Assembly (NCBI GenBank): GCA_045598045.1 | Contig: JAZLLG010000069.1 | Location: 1-10,008, forward strand | From: RGIG3528 sp045598045 | GTDB lineage: Bacteria; Bacillota; Clostridia; Lachnospirales; Lachnospiraceae | Length of the DNA: 10,008 bases | Direction of reading: 5' to 3' | In this document: in pieces, positions 1 through 6,007 of the stretch | Layout of the letters: every line of letters begins with the position of its first letter | Position numbering within the stretch: position 1 is the first letter of the stretch | The notes under the pieces: generated by a model | Database searches by the model: none | Seen by the model: the letters and a program-made list of their open reading frames with translations, nothing else | Told to the model about the DNA's origin: nothing | Translations under genes and position numbers: made by a program

Positions 1-243
1 AACAATCTCATCATAAAGTGAGGAATAGTCTGTTGTTCTCTTAACGAGAATTCTTCCTCCCTCAGAAACATCGGAAAGGGCATACGGATAACCGTCCGCA
101 TTCCATACATCCTCCGCACTGGTTGCAACGGGTGAAAGAAGAGAAACCAGCATGGCCGTAACAAGTACACCTGAAAGTGCCTTCACGGCTGTCTTCTTTC
201 TTTTTGCCATAAACCTTTTTACGGCATACAAAAAGTTTTTCAT
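1..243 (-). CDS. Exported protein of unknown function, N-terminal part only
   Basis: This is an open frame of 81 codons that starts with ATG at 243 and is still open at the window edge, so only the N-terminus is seen. The start is supported by AGGAGG at 248-253, four bases upstream of the ATG. Residues 1-18 are rich in Lys and Arg. They are followed by a hydrophobic stretch (about residues 19-40, ALSGVLVTAMLVSLLSPVA) and a likely signal peptidase I site after ATSA, just before EDVW. This is a standard Gram-positive secretion signal with a longish basic n-region. The visible mature part (about 38 residues) matches no domain I recognise. The gene is divergent from the rest of the window and has an unusually long leader with several inverted repeats. 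I infer an extracytoplasmic protein; its role and any link to the neighbouring metabolic genes are unknown. Confidence 0.8.
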   Translation of the reverse strand, partial: MKNFLYAVKRFMAKRKKTAVKALSGVLVTAMLVSLLSPVATSAEDVWNADGYPYALSDVSEGGRILVKRTTDYSSLYDEIV

Positions 244-327
244 AGAACCTCCTCATAAAGTTTAGTAGTTTGTTGTGAGTGCAAAAATGCGACTTAATGG
301 GCCTTATTTGCGCATTTGCAGCAACAT

Positions 328-418
328 AGTAGAAATCAGCCTACTACTTTAGAGGAAGTTTGTCAACAATATATGTTGAAGTTGTAAACTTTTTTACGCG
401 GGTAGGCTGACTTCTATT
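328..418. repeat. Imperfect 17-base inverted repeat in the leftward gene's leader
   Basis: The arms are at 328-344 and 402-418. Fifteen of 17 positions are complementary, and one of the two exceptions is a wobble pair on RNA. The arms are separated by 57 bases. Inside the gap lies a smaller dyad, TCAACA at 363-368 and TGTTGA at 374-379. As RNA on the leftward transcript the arms would make a long stem, provided transcription starts upstream of 418. As DNA, the arm centres are about 74 bases apart, close to seven helical turns, so looping by a repressor is possible. I see no target-site duplication that would mark it as a small mobile element. Confidence 0.5.
338..366 (-). promoter_or_regulatory. 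Possible promoter for the leftward exported-protein gene
   Basis: Read on the minus strand, a perfect -35 box TTGACA lies at 366-361. Seventeen bases further on is a poor -10 candidate, TAGGCT (343-338). The -35 box sits in the 10-mer TTGTTGACAA, which occurs identically at the -35 of the rightward T-box promoter (536-545). The weak -10 keeps confidence low; a start further upstream is possible. Confidence 0.3.
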
Positions 419-423
419 CGCAC

Positions 424-453
424 AAAAAGGAGTCATGAAATTTTCATGCCTCC
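424..453 (-). terminator. Terminator-like hairpin on the minus strand
   Basis: On the minus strand, GGAG (453-450) and CTCC (432-429) enclose the arms CATGAAA and TTTCATG, followed at once by five T (428-424). The stem has one mismatch and a one-base centre, which in RNA must open into a loop of at least three bases. Nothing is visible upstream that would need ending here, so it could act as an attenuator in the leader of the leftward gene if transcription starts to its right, or as a block on antisense reading out of the T-box region. The dyad alone could also be an operator. Confidence 0.35.
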
Positions 454-509
454 AACTTCCGGTAAAGAAACACTACTTTGTGAAGCCGGGGAACTGTTTG
501 GATAATGGA

Positions 510-580
510 TTAATTGTCTGTAAACATAGATTTAGTTGTTGACAACACCGTGATAAAGTGGTAAAGTAACGGACAATTAA
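510..580. repeat. 9-base inverted repeat flanking the T-box promoter
   Basis: TTAATTGTC at 510-518 and its exact reverse complement GACAATTAA at 572-580 bracket the -35 and -10 boxes (539-567). The left copy ends 20 bases before the -35, and the right copy covers the expected transcription start. The arm centres are about 62 bases apart, near six helical turns. The placement suits an operator pair for a repressor, perhaps one of the two HTH-cupin proteins encoded here, but no binding specificity can be read from the sequence. A chance match of nine bases in an AT-rich region is possible. Confidence 0.35.
539..567 (+). promoter_or_regulatory. Sigma-A-type promoter of the T-box leader
   Basis: A consensus -35 TTGACA (539-544) is followed after exactly 17 bases by the -10 box TAAAGT (562-567), which matches TATAAT at 4 of 6 positions. 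Transcription should start near 574, just upstream of the first T-box elements. The -35 lies in the palindrome TGTTGACAACA (537-547), which could also be a protein-binding site. Confidence 0.75.
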
Positions 581-589
581 ATAAGAACT

Positions 590-848
590 GTAAAGGCTGT
601 GACGAAGACGGAGCTTGAAAGATTCATTTCAGAGAGCGTGCGGCAGGTGTGAGCACGTATGAAATTTAAGCATCTTATCCCTTCCGAGCTGAGGATGTGA
701 ACCCAAAGTAATGTCCTACGTGAGAGCTACGTTAGTGCAAAGAGGTTGTAAGACCTTAAAGGGCCCGAAAGGGAAATTGAGTGGTACCGCGGATAATTAT
801 TCGTCTCAAGGCTATAGCATTATAGTCTTGAGACTTTTTTCTTTTTTC
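590..848 (+). promoter_or_regulatory. T-box riboswitch (tRNA-sensing leader)
   Basis: The RNA leader binds an uncharged tRNA and then allows read-through into the HTH-cupin-acyl-CoA synthetase gene. In order, it shows: the Stem I base (GACGAAGACGGAG, 601-613); the conserved AGAGAG (631-636); the distal stem CGTGC (637-641) with GCACG (653-657) around a GGCAGGTG-type loop; the 3' foot of Stem I (CTTCCGAGC, 681-689); a Stem II region starting AGTA (708-711); a small Stem III (AGGT at 733-736 with ACCT at 743-746); and the hallmark T-box TGGTACCGCG (782-791). The antiterminator forms by TTGAG (777-781) pairing with CTCAA (805-809), the same bases that open the terminator. In the TGGT bulge, T785 faces the tRNA discriminator, which predicts A73, as in Ile, Leu, Val or Phe tRNAs, and argues against Trp, Gly and Ser. 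The best-placed specifier codon by spacing is ATC (677-679, Ile), but the usual GAA and AGTA loop bases are missing, so the cognate amino acid is unassigned. CTT (674-676) and TTT (665-667) are alternatives. Confidence 0.93.
803..847 (+). terminator. Intrinsic terminator of the T-box
   Basis: GTCTCAAG (803-810) pairs perfectly with CTTGAGAC (827-834), and the stem continues through GCTATA and TATAGT to a GCAT loop. It is followed by TTTTTTCTTTTTT (835-847). The 5' arm overlaps the antiterminator partner, so the two structures exclude each other. The ribosome site of the next gene (AGGAG, 854-858) lies just beyond, so this controls transcription rather than translation. Confidence 0.93.
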
Positions 849-865
849 AAAAAAGGAGAACCGAC

Positions 866-3127
866 ATGGTGGATACAAACAAACAGCTTGCGGATGTTGT
901 AATCAGAATACGTGACATGCAGGAAATCAAAGGCTACTCCGATGCGGAGATGGCTGAAAAGGTGGAACTTTCCGAAGCACAGTACGAAGAGTATATGACG
1001 GGAAGCGTCGACCTTCCGTTCACGTTTGTGCATAAATGTGCTTTGGCTTTCGGCCTTGAGATTACTGAGCTTCTGGAAGGACAGAGCGCAAGACTTTCTT
1101 CGTACAATGTTGTACGTAAGGGCATGGGTCTCACAACGGCAGAGGAAGACGGTGAACTTATCCAGAACCTTGCACCGTACTTCAAGAAGAAGCTTTCCGA
1201 ACCTTACTTTGTTACGTATGATTACAGAGAAGAACTTCAGGATATGCCCATTCATTGCACGATGCATGCCGGACAGGAATTTGACTACATCGTTGAAGGT
1301 TCCCTTAAGGTTCAGGTGGGAGAGCATGTCGAAATCCTTAATGAAGGCGATTCCATTTACTACGCTTCAAATAAACCTCACGGCATGATTGCCGTAGGCG
1401 GAAAAGCATGTAAGTTCATTGCCATGATAATGAACTCCGATGAAGAGGAGGTTGTTTTCAAGCAGGAAGCAATCATGCGCGCTAAGCAGACGAAAGGCCT
1501 CGTTTACGAGAACTTCATTGAGAGCGCTGACAACGAAGACGGCAGCTTCAACAGCATCAAATTTAAAAATGAGGATCGTTTCAATTTTGCTTTTGACATA
1601 ATCGATGAAATTGCCGAGAGAAAGCCTGACAAACTTGCAATGATTCATCTTGACAGATTTAAGAACGAGAGAAAACTTACTTTCAAAGAGTTTAAACAGC
1701 TTTCAAATCAGGCAGCAAACTACTTCACATCTCTCGGAATCAAAAAGGGCGACAGAGTAATGCTTGTCCTTAAGCGTCATCTGGAATTCTGGATTGCGTT
1801 CCTCGGACTGAATAAAATCGGTGCGATTGCCGTACCTGCAACAAACCAGCTTAAAGCGCATGATTTCGTATATCGCTTTAACGCAGCCAAAGTGAAAGCA
1901 ATTGTCTGCACGATTGCGGACGGCACGAGTGATGCTGTTGATGAAGCAGCGGTGGATTGCCCGAGCCTTGAACACAAGATTCTCGTCGGCGGACATAAGA
2001 GCGGCTGGAGAAACTTCAATGATGAATATGTATTCTTCTCAAGAAGATACCTGAGAACGGCAGATTCCGCATGCGGTGACGATCCGATGATAATGCTCTT
2101 CTCATCGGGCACAAACGGCTATCCCAAAATGGTGCTTCACAGCTGCAAGTATGCCCTCGGTCATTTCATAACCGCAAAGTACTGGCATTGTGTACGTACA
2201 AACGGACTGCACTTTACGATATCCGACACAGGCTGGGGCAAGTCACTTTGGGGCAAGCTTTTCGGCCAGTGGCTCAACGAAGCGGCAATCTTTGTATACG
2301 ACTTCGAAAGATTCCACGCCGATGACATCCTTTCGCTTTTCGAAAAATACAAGATTACAACTTTCTGCGCACCGCCCACGATGTACAGAATGTTCATTAA
2401 AGAGGATTTGTCCAAATACGACCTTTCATGCATCGAACATGCCACAACGGCAGGCGAAGCACTTAATCCCGAAGTGTTCTACCAGTTCAAGGCTGCAACC
2501 GGCCTTGAGATTATGGAAGGCTTCGGACAGACGGAGACGACACTCACCATCGGTAACCTCGTCGGCATGACGCCGAAGCCGGGCTCAATGGGAAAACCGA
2601 GCCCCGCATACAAAATTGTTCTTCTTGATACGGACGGCAATCCTGTCGGTGTGGGTGAAAACGGCGAAATATGTATCGACACAAGAGAAGGTACACCATG
2701 CGGACTGCTTCTTGAGTACTACAAGGACACCGAAAAAACAAACGAGGCATGGCACGACGGCTTCTATCACACAGGTGATATTGCATACCGTGATGAAGAC
2801 GGATTCCTCTGGTACGTTTCACGTATCGATGATGTTATCAAATCTTCGGGTTATCGTATCGGACCGTTCGAAATCGAAAATGTCATCATGGAATTGCCCT
2901 ATGTCCTTGAATGCGGCGTAACGGCTGCTCCGGACCCGGTAAGAGGCCAGGTTGTAAAAGCGTGTATCGTACTTGTAAAGGGTACTGAAGGAACAGAAGA
3001 GCTTAAAAAACAGATTCAGGATTATGTTAAAGAAAAAACGGCTCCTTATAAGTATCCGAGAATCGTGGAATTCAGGAAAGAACTCCCGAAGACGGTAAGC
3101 GGAAAAATAATAAGAAAAGAGCTGTAA
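866..3127 (+). CDS. HTH-cupin-acyl-CoA synthetase fusion protein
   Basis: This 753-residue cytoplasmic protein has three parts. Residues 7-70 are an XRE-type helix-turn-helix. Residues about 105-190 are a cupin with probable metal ligands H134, E138 and H172; the first His of the usual HxH is T132. Residues about 235-753 are an AMP-forming acyl-CoA synthetase resembling medium-chain (ACSM-like) enzymes: phosphate loop SSGTNGYPK (413-421), SDTGWGKS (453-460), GFGQTET (552-558), YHTGD (634-638), DDVIKSSGYRIGP (655-667) and PKTVSGKI (741-748) with catalytic K747. It should activate a carboxylic acid with ATP and CoA. The context suggests branched-chain short acids, but this is inference. The phosphate loop has N417 where T or S is usual. 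ATG 866 has AGGAG seven bases upstream, directly after the T-box terminator, so expression should depend on an uncharged tRNA. The N-terminal part is homologous to the separate regulator at 7742-8293 and the rest to the synthetase at 8311-9984. The fusion may let the enzyme sense its substrate or product and regulate its own operon. Confidence 0.9.
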   Translation: MVDTNKQLADVVIRIRDMQEIKGYSDAEMAEKVELSEAQYEEYMTGSVDLPFTFVHKCALAFGLEITELLEGQSARLSSYNVVRKGMGLTTAEEDGELIQNLAPYFKKKLSEPYFVTYDYREELQDMPIHCTMHAGQEFDYIVEGSLKVQVGEHVEILNEGDSIYYASNKPHGMIAVGGKACKFIAMIMNSDEEEVVFKQEAIMRAKQTKGLVYENFIESADNEDGSFNSIKFKNEDRFNFAFDIIDEIAERKPDKLAMIHLDRFKNERKLTFKEFKQLSNQAANYFTSLGIKKGDRVMLVLKRHLEFWIAFLGLNKIGAIAVPATNQLKAHDFVYRFNAAKVKAIVCTIADGTSDAVDEAAVDCPSLEHKILVGGHKSGWRNFNDEYVFFSRRYLRTADSACGDDPMIMLFSSGTNGYPKMVLHSCKYALGHFITAKYWHCVRTNGLHFTISDTGWGKSLWGKLFGQWLNEAAIFVYDFERFHADDILSLFEKYKITTFCAPPTMYRMFIKEDLSKYDLSCIEHATTAGEALNPEVFYQFKAATGLEIMEGFGQTETTLTIGNLVGMTPKPGSMGKPSPAYKIVLLDTDGNPVGVGENGEICIDTREGTPCGLLLEYYKDTEKTNEAWHDGFYHTGDIAYRDEDGFLWYVSRIDDVIKSSGYRIGPFEIENVIMELPYVLECGVTAAPDPVRGQVVKACIVLVKGTEGTEELKKQIQDYVKEKTAPYKYPRIVEFRKELPKTVSGKIIRKEL

Positions 3128-3196
3128 TCATTCTTAACTTATTACCTGCATAAGATAATTTTAACAATGTAACGCTTTAATACGTTAAAAAAGTGA

Positions 3197-3225
3197 TTGA
3201 TTTTTTATCTATAGTGGAGTATAGT
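3197..3225 (+). promoter_or_regulatory. Internal promoter before the oxidoreductase genes
   Basis: TTGATT (3197-3202) is followed after 17 bases by TATAGT (3220-3225, 5 of 6 to consensus), predicting a start near 3232, about 20 bases before the ATPase gene. A short dyad, TAACG (3170-3174) and CGTTA (3183-3187), lies just upstream of the -35 and may be an operator. I see no intrinsic terminator between 3128 and 3197, so read-through from the T-box gene could add to transcription from here. Confidence 0.65.
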
Positions 3226-3252
3226 AAGTAGATATTTTTATAGGTGCATATA

Positions 3253-3930
3253 ATGGAAGAGTTTTTAAACAAAGCAAAGCGTGTGACACTCTTCGCAGGG
3301 CATTATGGCAGCGGAAAAACGAATGTTGCCGTAAATTATGCATTGCTTCTTAAGAAAACGGGAAAGGACGTTGCAATAGCGGATCTTGATATTGTCAATC
3401 CTTACTTCAGAACAAAGGATTCGGCCAAAGAGCTGGAGGAAAACGGCATTGAGCTTATTTCTTCCGAGTACGCAGGGTCAAACGTTGATTTACCCGCACT
3501 CCCCGGGGAGATTTATTCACTGGTGGATATCAAAGATCGATACGCGGTGTTTGATATCGGAGGAGATGACAGAGGAGCGACCGCCCTCGGAAGATATTCG
3601 GACGCAATAAAACAGGAAAATAATTACGAACTGCTTCTTGTTATTAACAAGTTCAGGCCGCTTGCGAAGACACCGGAACTTGCCGTGGAAATCATGAGAG
3701 AAATCGAGGCTGCCGCAAACATGCAGTTTACCGGCATTGTCAATGACTCCAATCTTGGTGAGGAAACTACGGCGGAAGATGTTCTCGGAAGTGTTTCCTA
3801 CGCAGAAGAGATTTCCAAACTTGCGGGCATTCCCATAAGATTCACCACCGTAACAAATGAAATATACAAAAAGTTGAACGGTCAAATTGAAAATCTTATG
3901 GAGATTCACCTTCAGGATAAAATAATCTAG
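3253..3930 (+). CDS. ParA/MinD-like P-loop ATPase linked to the oxidoreductase
   Basis: This 225-residue soluble protein is of the SIMIBI (MinD/ParA/Mrp-like) P-loop class. The phosphate loop GHYGSGKT is at residues 16-23, DLD at 44-46 follows the second strand, and a later VFDIGGDD segment is the likely Walker B/switch region. It has no membrane segment, and the CPxC-type cysteines of Mrp/NBP35 iron-sulfur carriers are absent. Its position, 36 bases before the ferredoxin subunit and in the same direction, suggests a helper role for the oxidoreductase such as cofactor loading, assembly or activation, but nothing in the sequence proves this. I prefer ATG 3253 (AGGTG at 3242-3246) to the in-frame GTG at 3244, which would overlap that ribosome site. 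Family assignment is firm; function is unknown. Confidence 0.85.
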   Translation: MEEFLNKAKRVTLFAGHYGSGKTNVAVNYALLLKKTGKDVAIADLDIVNPYFRTKDSAKELEENGIELISSEYAGSNVDLPALPGEIYSLVDIKDRYAVFDIGGDDRGATALGRYSDAIKQENNYELLLVINKFRPLAKTPELAVEIMREIEAAANMQFTGIVNDSNLGEETTAEDVLGSVSYAEEISKLAGIPIRFTTVTNEIYKKLNGQIENLMEIHLQDKII

Positions 3931-3966
3931 TAAATTGAGTTTGCTGAAAATAAAGGAGGACGAAAT

Positions 3967-4173
3967 ATGGCTAAGATTTCATTCAAAACAGATGTCTGCA
4001 AAGGCTGCGGTCTGTGCGTGGCAGCGTGCCCCAAGAAGCTTGTGGCACTTGATGAAACGGTTATAAACGCAAAGGGACATCACCCTGCAAAGTGTACAGA
4101 CACTGACGCTTGCGTCGGATGTGCATCATGTGCGATTATGTGTCCTGATTGCGTAATTACTATCGAAAAATAA
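3967..4173 (+). CDS. 2-oxoacid:ferredoxin oxidoreductase, delta (2x[4Fe-4S] ferredoxin) subunit
   Basis: This 68-residue bacterial-type ferredoxin has two complete cluster motifs: C11-C14-C17-C21-P and C49-C52-C55-C59-P. It passes electrons between the enzyme's internal cluster and free ferredoxin. Size and position, immediately before the alpha, beta and gamma genes, identify it as the delta subunit (KorD/VorD type) rather than a free electron carrier. A strong ribosome site AAAGGAGG (3952-3959) lies seven bases before ATG. The gap to the alpha subunit is 17 bases, so the genes are co-transcribed. Confidence 0.92.
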   Translation: MAKISFKTDVCKGCGLCVAACPKKLVALDETVINAKGHHPAKCTDTDACVGCASCAIMCPDCVITIEK

Positions 4174-4190
4174 GTGAAAGGAGATATCAT

Positions 4191-5255
4191 ATGTCAGAGA
4201 AAGTTTTAATGAAGGGCAATGAGGCTATTGCAGAAGCTGCAATCAAAGCCGGCTGCCGTCATTATTTCGGCTATCCGATCACACCTCAGACAGAAGTTGC
4301 GGCATACATGTCAAAGCGTATGCCTAAGATCGGTGGAACATTTTTACAGGCTGAGAGTGAAATCGCAGCCATCAACATGGTAATCGGAGTTTCTTCCACA
4401 GGTAAGAGAGTAATGACCTCTTCTTCCTCACCGGGAATCTCCCTTAAGAGTGAGGGTATCTCCTATCTCGCAGGCTGTGACCTTCCCGCACTTGTTGTAA
4501 ACGTACAGCGCGGCGGCCCGGGTCTTGGCGGCATCCAGCCTTCACAGAGTGACTATTTCCAGGCTTGCAAGGGCGGCGGACATGGTGACTATCACAATCT
4601 CGTTCTTGCTCCCGCATCTGTTCAGGAAATGGCTGCACTTACGGTTAAGGGCTTTAATCTTGCCGACAAGTACCGCATGGTTGCAATGATTCTTGCAGAC
4701 GGTACAATGGGTCAGATGATGGAGCCTGTTGCAATTGACGACATCGAAATCGAAGAGGTTGAAAAGCCTTGGGCACTTACAGGTACAGAGTGCAAGAGAG
4801 AAAGAAACATCGTAAATTCACTCTACCTTAAGCCCGAACTTCTTGAACAGAAGAACTTCGAACGTTACGAAAAATATAAAACCATCGAAGAAAATGAAGT
4901 TATGTACGAAGAGTACATGATGGAAGATGCAGACATCTGCCTCGTTGCATTCGGCATCACAGCCCGTGTCGCAAAGAACGCTATCGTTGCAGCACGTGCA
5001 AAGGGCATCAAGGCCGGCCTCATCCGTCCCATCACACTTTGGCCGTTCCCCAAGAAACCTCTTCTTGCTGCGGCAGACAAGTGCAAGGCATTCATTTCCG
5101 TTGAGATGAGCATGGGTCAGATGATTGAGGACGTTGAGCTTGCAATCCGTTGCAAGAAGCCCGTATATCTCTGCAACCGTACAGGCGGCATGATTCCTTC
5201 ACCCGAAGAAGTTCTTGCTTCCATTGAAAAGGCTGATAAAGGAGGTGCACAGTAA
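4191..5255 (+). CDS. vorB: 2-oxoacid:ferredoxin oxidoreductase, alpha subunit (VorB type)
   Basis: The 354-residue protein carries the pyrimidine-binding half of the thiamine diphosphate site. YPITPQTE is at residues 28-35, QAESE at 52-56 holds the Glu region that activates the cofactor, and QRGGPGLGG is at 106-114. It works with beta, gamma and delta to interconvert a 2-oxoacid + CoA + oxidised ferredoxin with acyl-CoA + CO2 + reduced ferredoxin. The gamma domain is separate, unlike many alpha subunits of aerobes and archaea, and the size excludes the large indolepyruvate enzyme IorA. The neighbouring aminotransferase favours branched-chain 2-oxoacids (VOR), but KGOR-like specificity cannot be excluded. 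An in-frame ATG at 4149 lies inside the ferredoxin gene and lacks a good ribosome site; ATG 4191 has AAAGGAG at 4177-4183. The vorB name follows the convention in which it denotes the alpha subunit. Confidence 0.88.
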   Translation: MSEKVLMKGNEAIAEAAIKAGCRHYFGYPITPQTEVAAYMSKRMPKIGGTFLQAESEIAAINMVIGVSSTGKRVMTSSSSPGISLKSEGISYLAGCDLPALVVNVQRGGPGLGGIQPSQSDYFQACKGGGHGDYHNLVLAPASVQEMAALTVKGFNLADKYRMVAMILADGTMGQMMEPVAIDDIEIEEVEKPWALTGTECKRERNIVNSLYLKPELLEQKNFERYEKYKTIEENEVMYEEYMMEDADICLVAFGITARVAKNAIVAARAKGIKAGLIRPITLWPFPKKPLLAAADKCKAFISVEMSMGQMIEDVELAIRCKKPVYLCNRTGGMIPSPEEVLASIEKADKGGAQ

Positions 5256-6007
5256 TGGCAGAATTTCATAAACCGAAGAGCTTAACAGATGCACCGCTTC
5301 ACTATTGCCCCGGCTGCACACACGGTATTATTCACCGTCTTGTGGCTGAAGCACTCGATGAGCTCGGCATTCAGGGAAAGACCATTTGTGTAGCTTCAGT
5401 AGGCTGCTCAGTTATGGCATATGATTATTTTGATGTTGACTGCGTACAGGCAGCTCACGGACGTGCTCCGGCTGTAGCTACGGGCGTTAAGCGTTCCGAT
5501 GCATCAAAGATTGTTTTCACATATCAGGGTGATGGAGACCTTGCTTCCATCGGTACTGCGGAAATCGTTCATGCAGCAGCAAGACGTGAAAACATCACCG
5601 TTATTTTCGTAAACAACGCCATCTATGGCATGACAGGCGGACAGATGGCTCCCACAACACTTCCCGGAATGGTAACACAGACCTCTCCTTACGGTCGTGA
5701 CGTTAACACCGTAGGCTATCCTATGAAGATGGTTGAGATGCTTTCAAAGGTTGACGGTGCGGCATATCTTGAAAGAGTTGCCGTAAACAACGTAGGTAAT
5801 GTACGTAAGGCGAAGGCAGCCATTAAGAAAGCTTTCCAGAACCAGATTGACAATAAGGGCTTCTCACTCATAGAGGTTCTTTCTTCGTGTCCCACAAACT
5901 GGGGCAAGAGCCCTGAGAAGGCACTTGAGTTCGTACAGTCTGATATGATTCCTTACTACCCTCTCGGAGTATATAAGGACATTTATGCGGAAGGAGGAGC
6001 AAACTAA
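5255..6007 (+). CDS. 2-oxoacid:ferredoxin oxidoreductase, beta subunit (thiamine diphosphate-binding)
   Basis: The 250-residue protein binds the diphosphate end of thiamine diphosphate through GDGDLASIG (92-100) and N120-N121, and should hold the proximal [4Fe-4S] cluster. Four cysteines, C18 and C21 in CPGC, C51 in VGC and C212 in SSCP, match the spacing of the cluster ligands known in archaeal 2-oxoacid:ferredoxin oxidoreductases. The length is slightly below the usual 270-300 residues. Its ATG overlaps the alpha stop codon as TAATG, and AAAGGAGGTG (5238-5247) lies inside the alpha gene, so translation is coupled and equal amounts are expected. In naming systems it is KorB/VorA-type. Confidence 0.9.
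   Translation: MAEFHKPKSLTDAPLHYCPGCTHGIIHRLVAEALDELGIQGKTICVASVGCSVMAYDYFDVDCVQAAHGRAPAVATGVKRSDASKIVFTYQGDGDLASIGTAEIVHAAARRENITVIFVNNAIYGMTGGQMAPTTLPGMVTQTSPYGRDVNTVGYPMKMVEMLSKVDGAAYLERVAVNNVGNVRKAKAAIKKAFQNQIDNKGFSLIEVLSSCPTNWGKSPEKALEFVQSDMIPYYPLGVYKDIYAEGGAN

Noticed and set aside
62..256. Leftward 64-codon frame with many Cys
   Set aside because: It is in a different frame from the ATG at 243 that has a proper ribosome site and a clear signal peptide.
328..418. Miniature transposable element
   Set aside because: No target-site duplication flanks the arms, and the outer ends do not resemble known insertion sequence ends.
574..848. Trp, Gly or Ser specificity of the T-box
   Set aside because: The TGGT bulge predicts a tRNA with discriminator A, while these tRNAs usually carry G or U there.
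711..902. Small rightward open frame inside the leader (63 codons)
   Set aside because: It lies across the T-box and its terminator, whose conserved bases explain the sequence, and it has no ribosome site.
812..1327. Leftward open frame of 171 codons
   Set aside because: It is antisense to the HTH-cupin coding region and the T-box terminator, with Cys- and His-rich low-quality composition.
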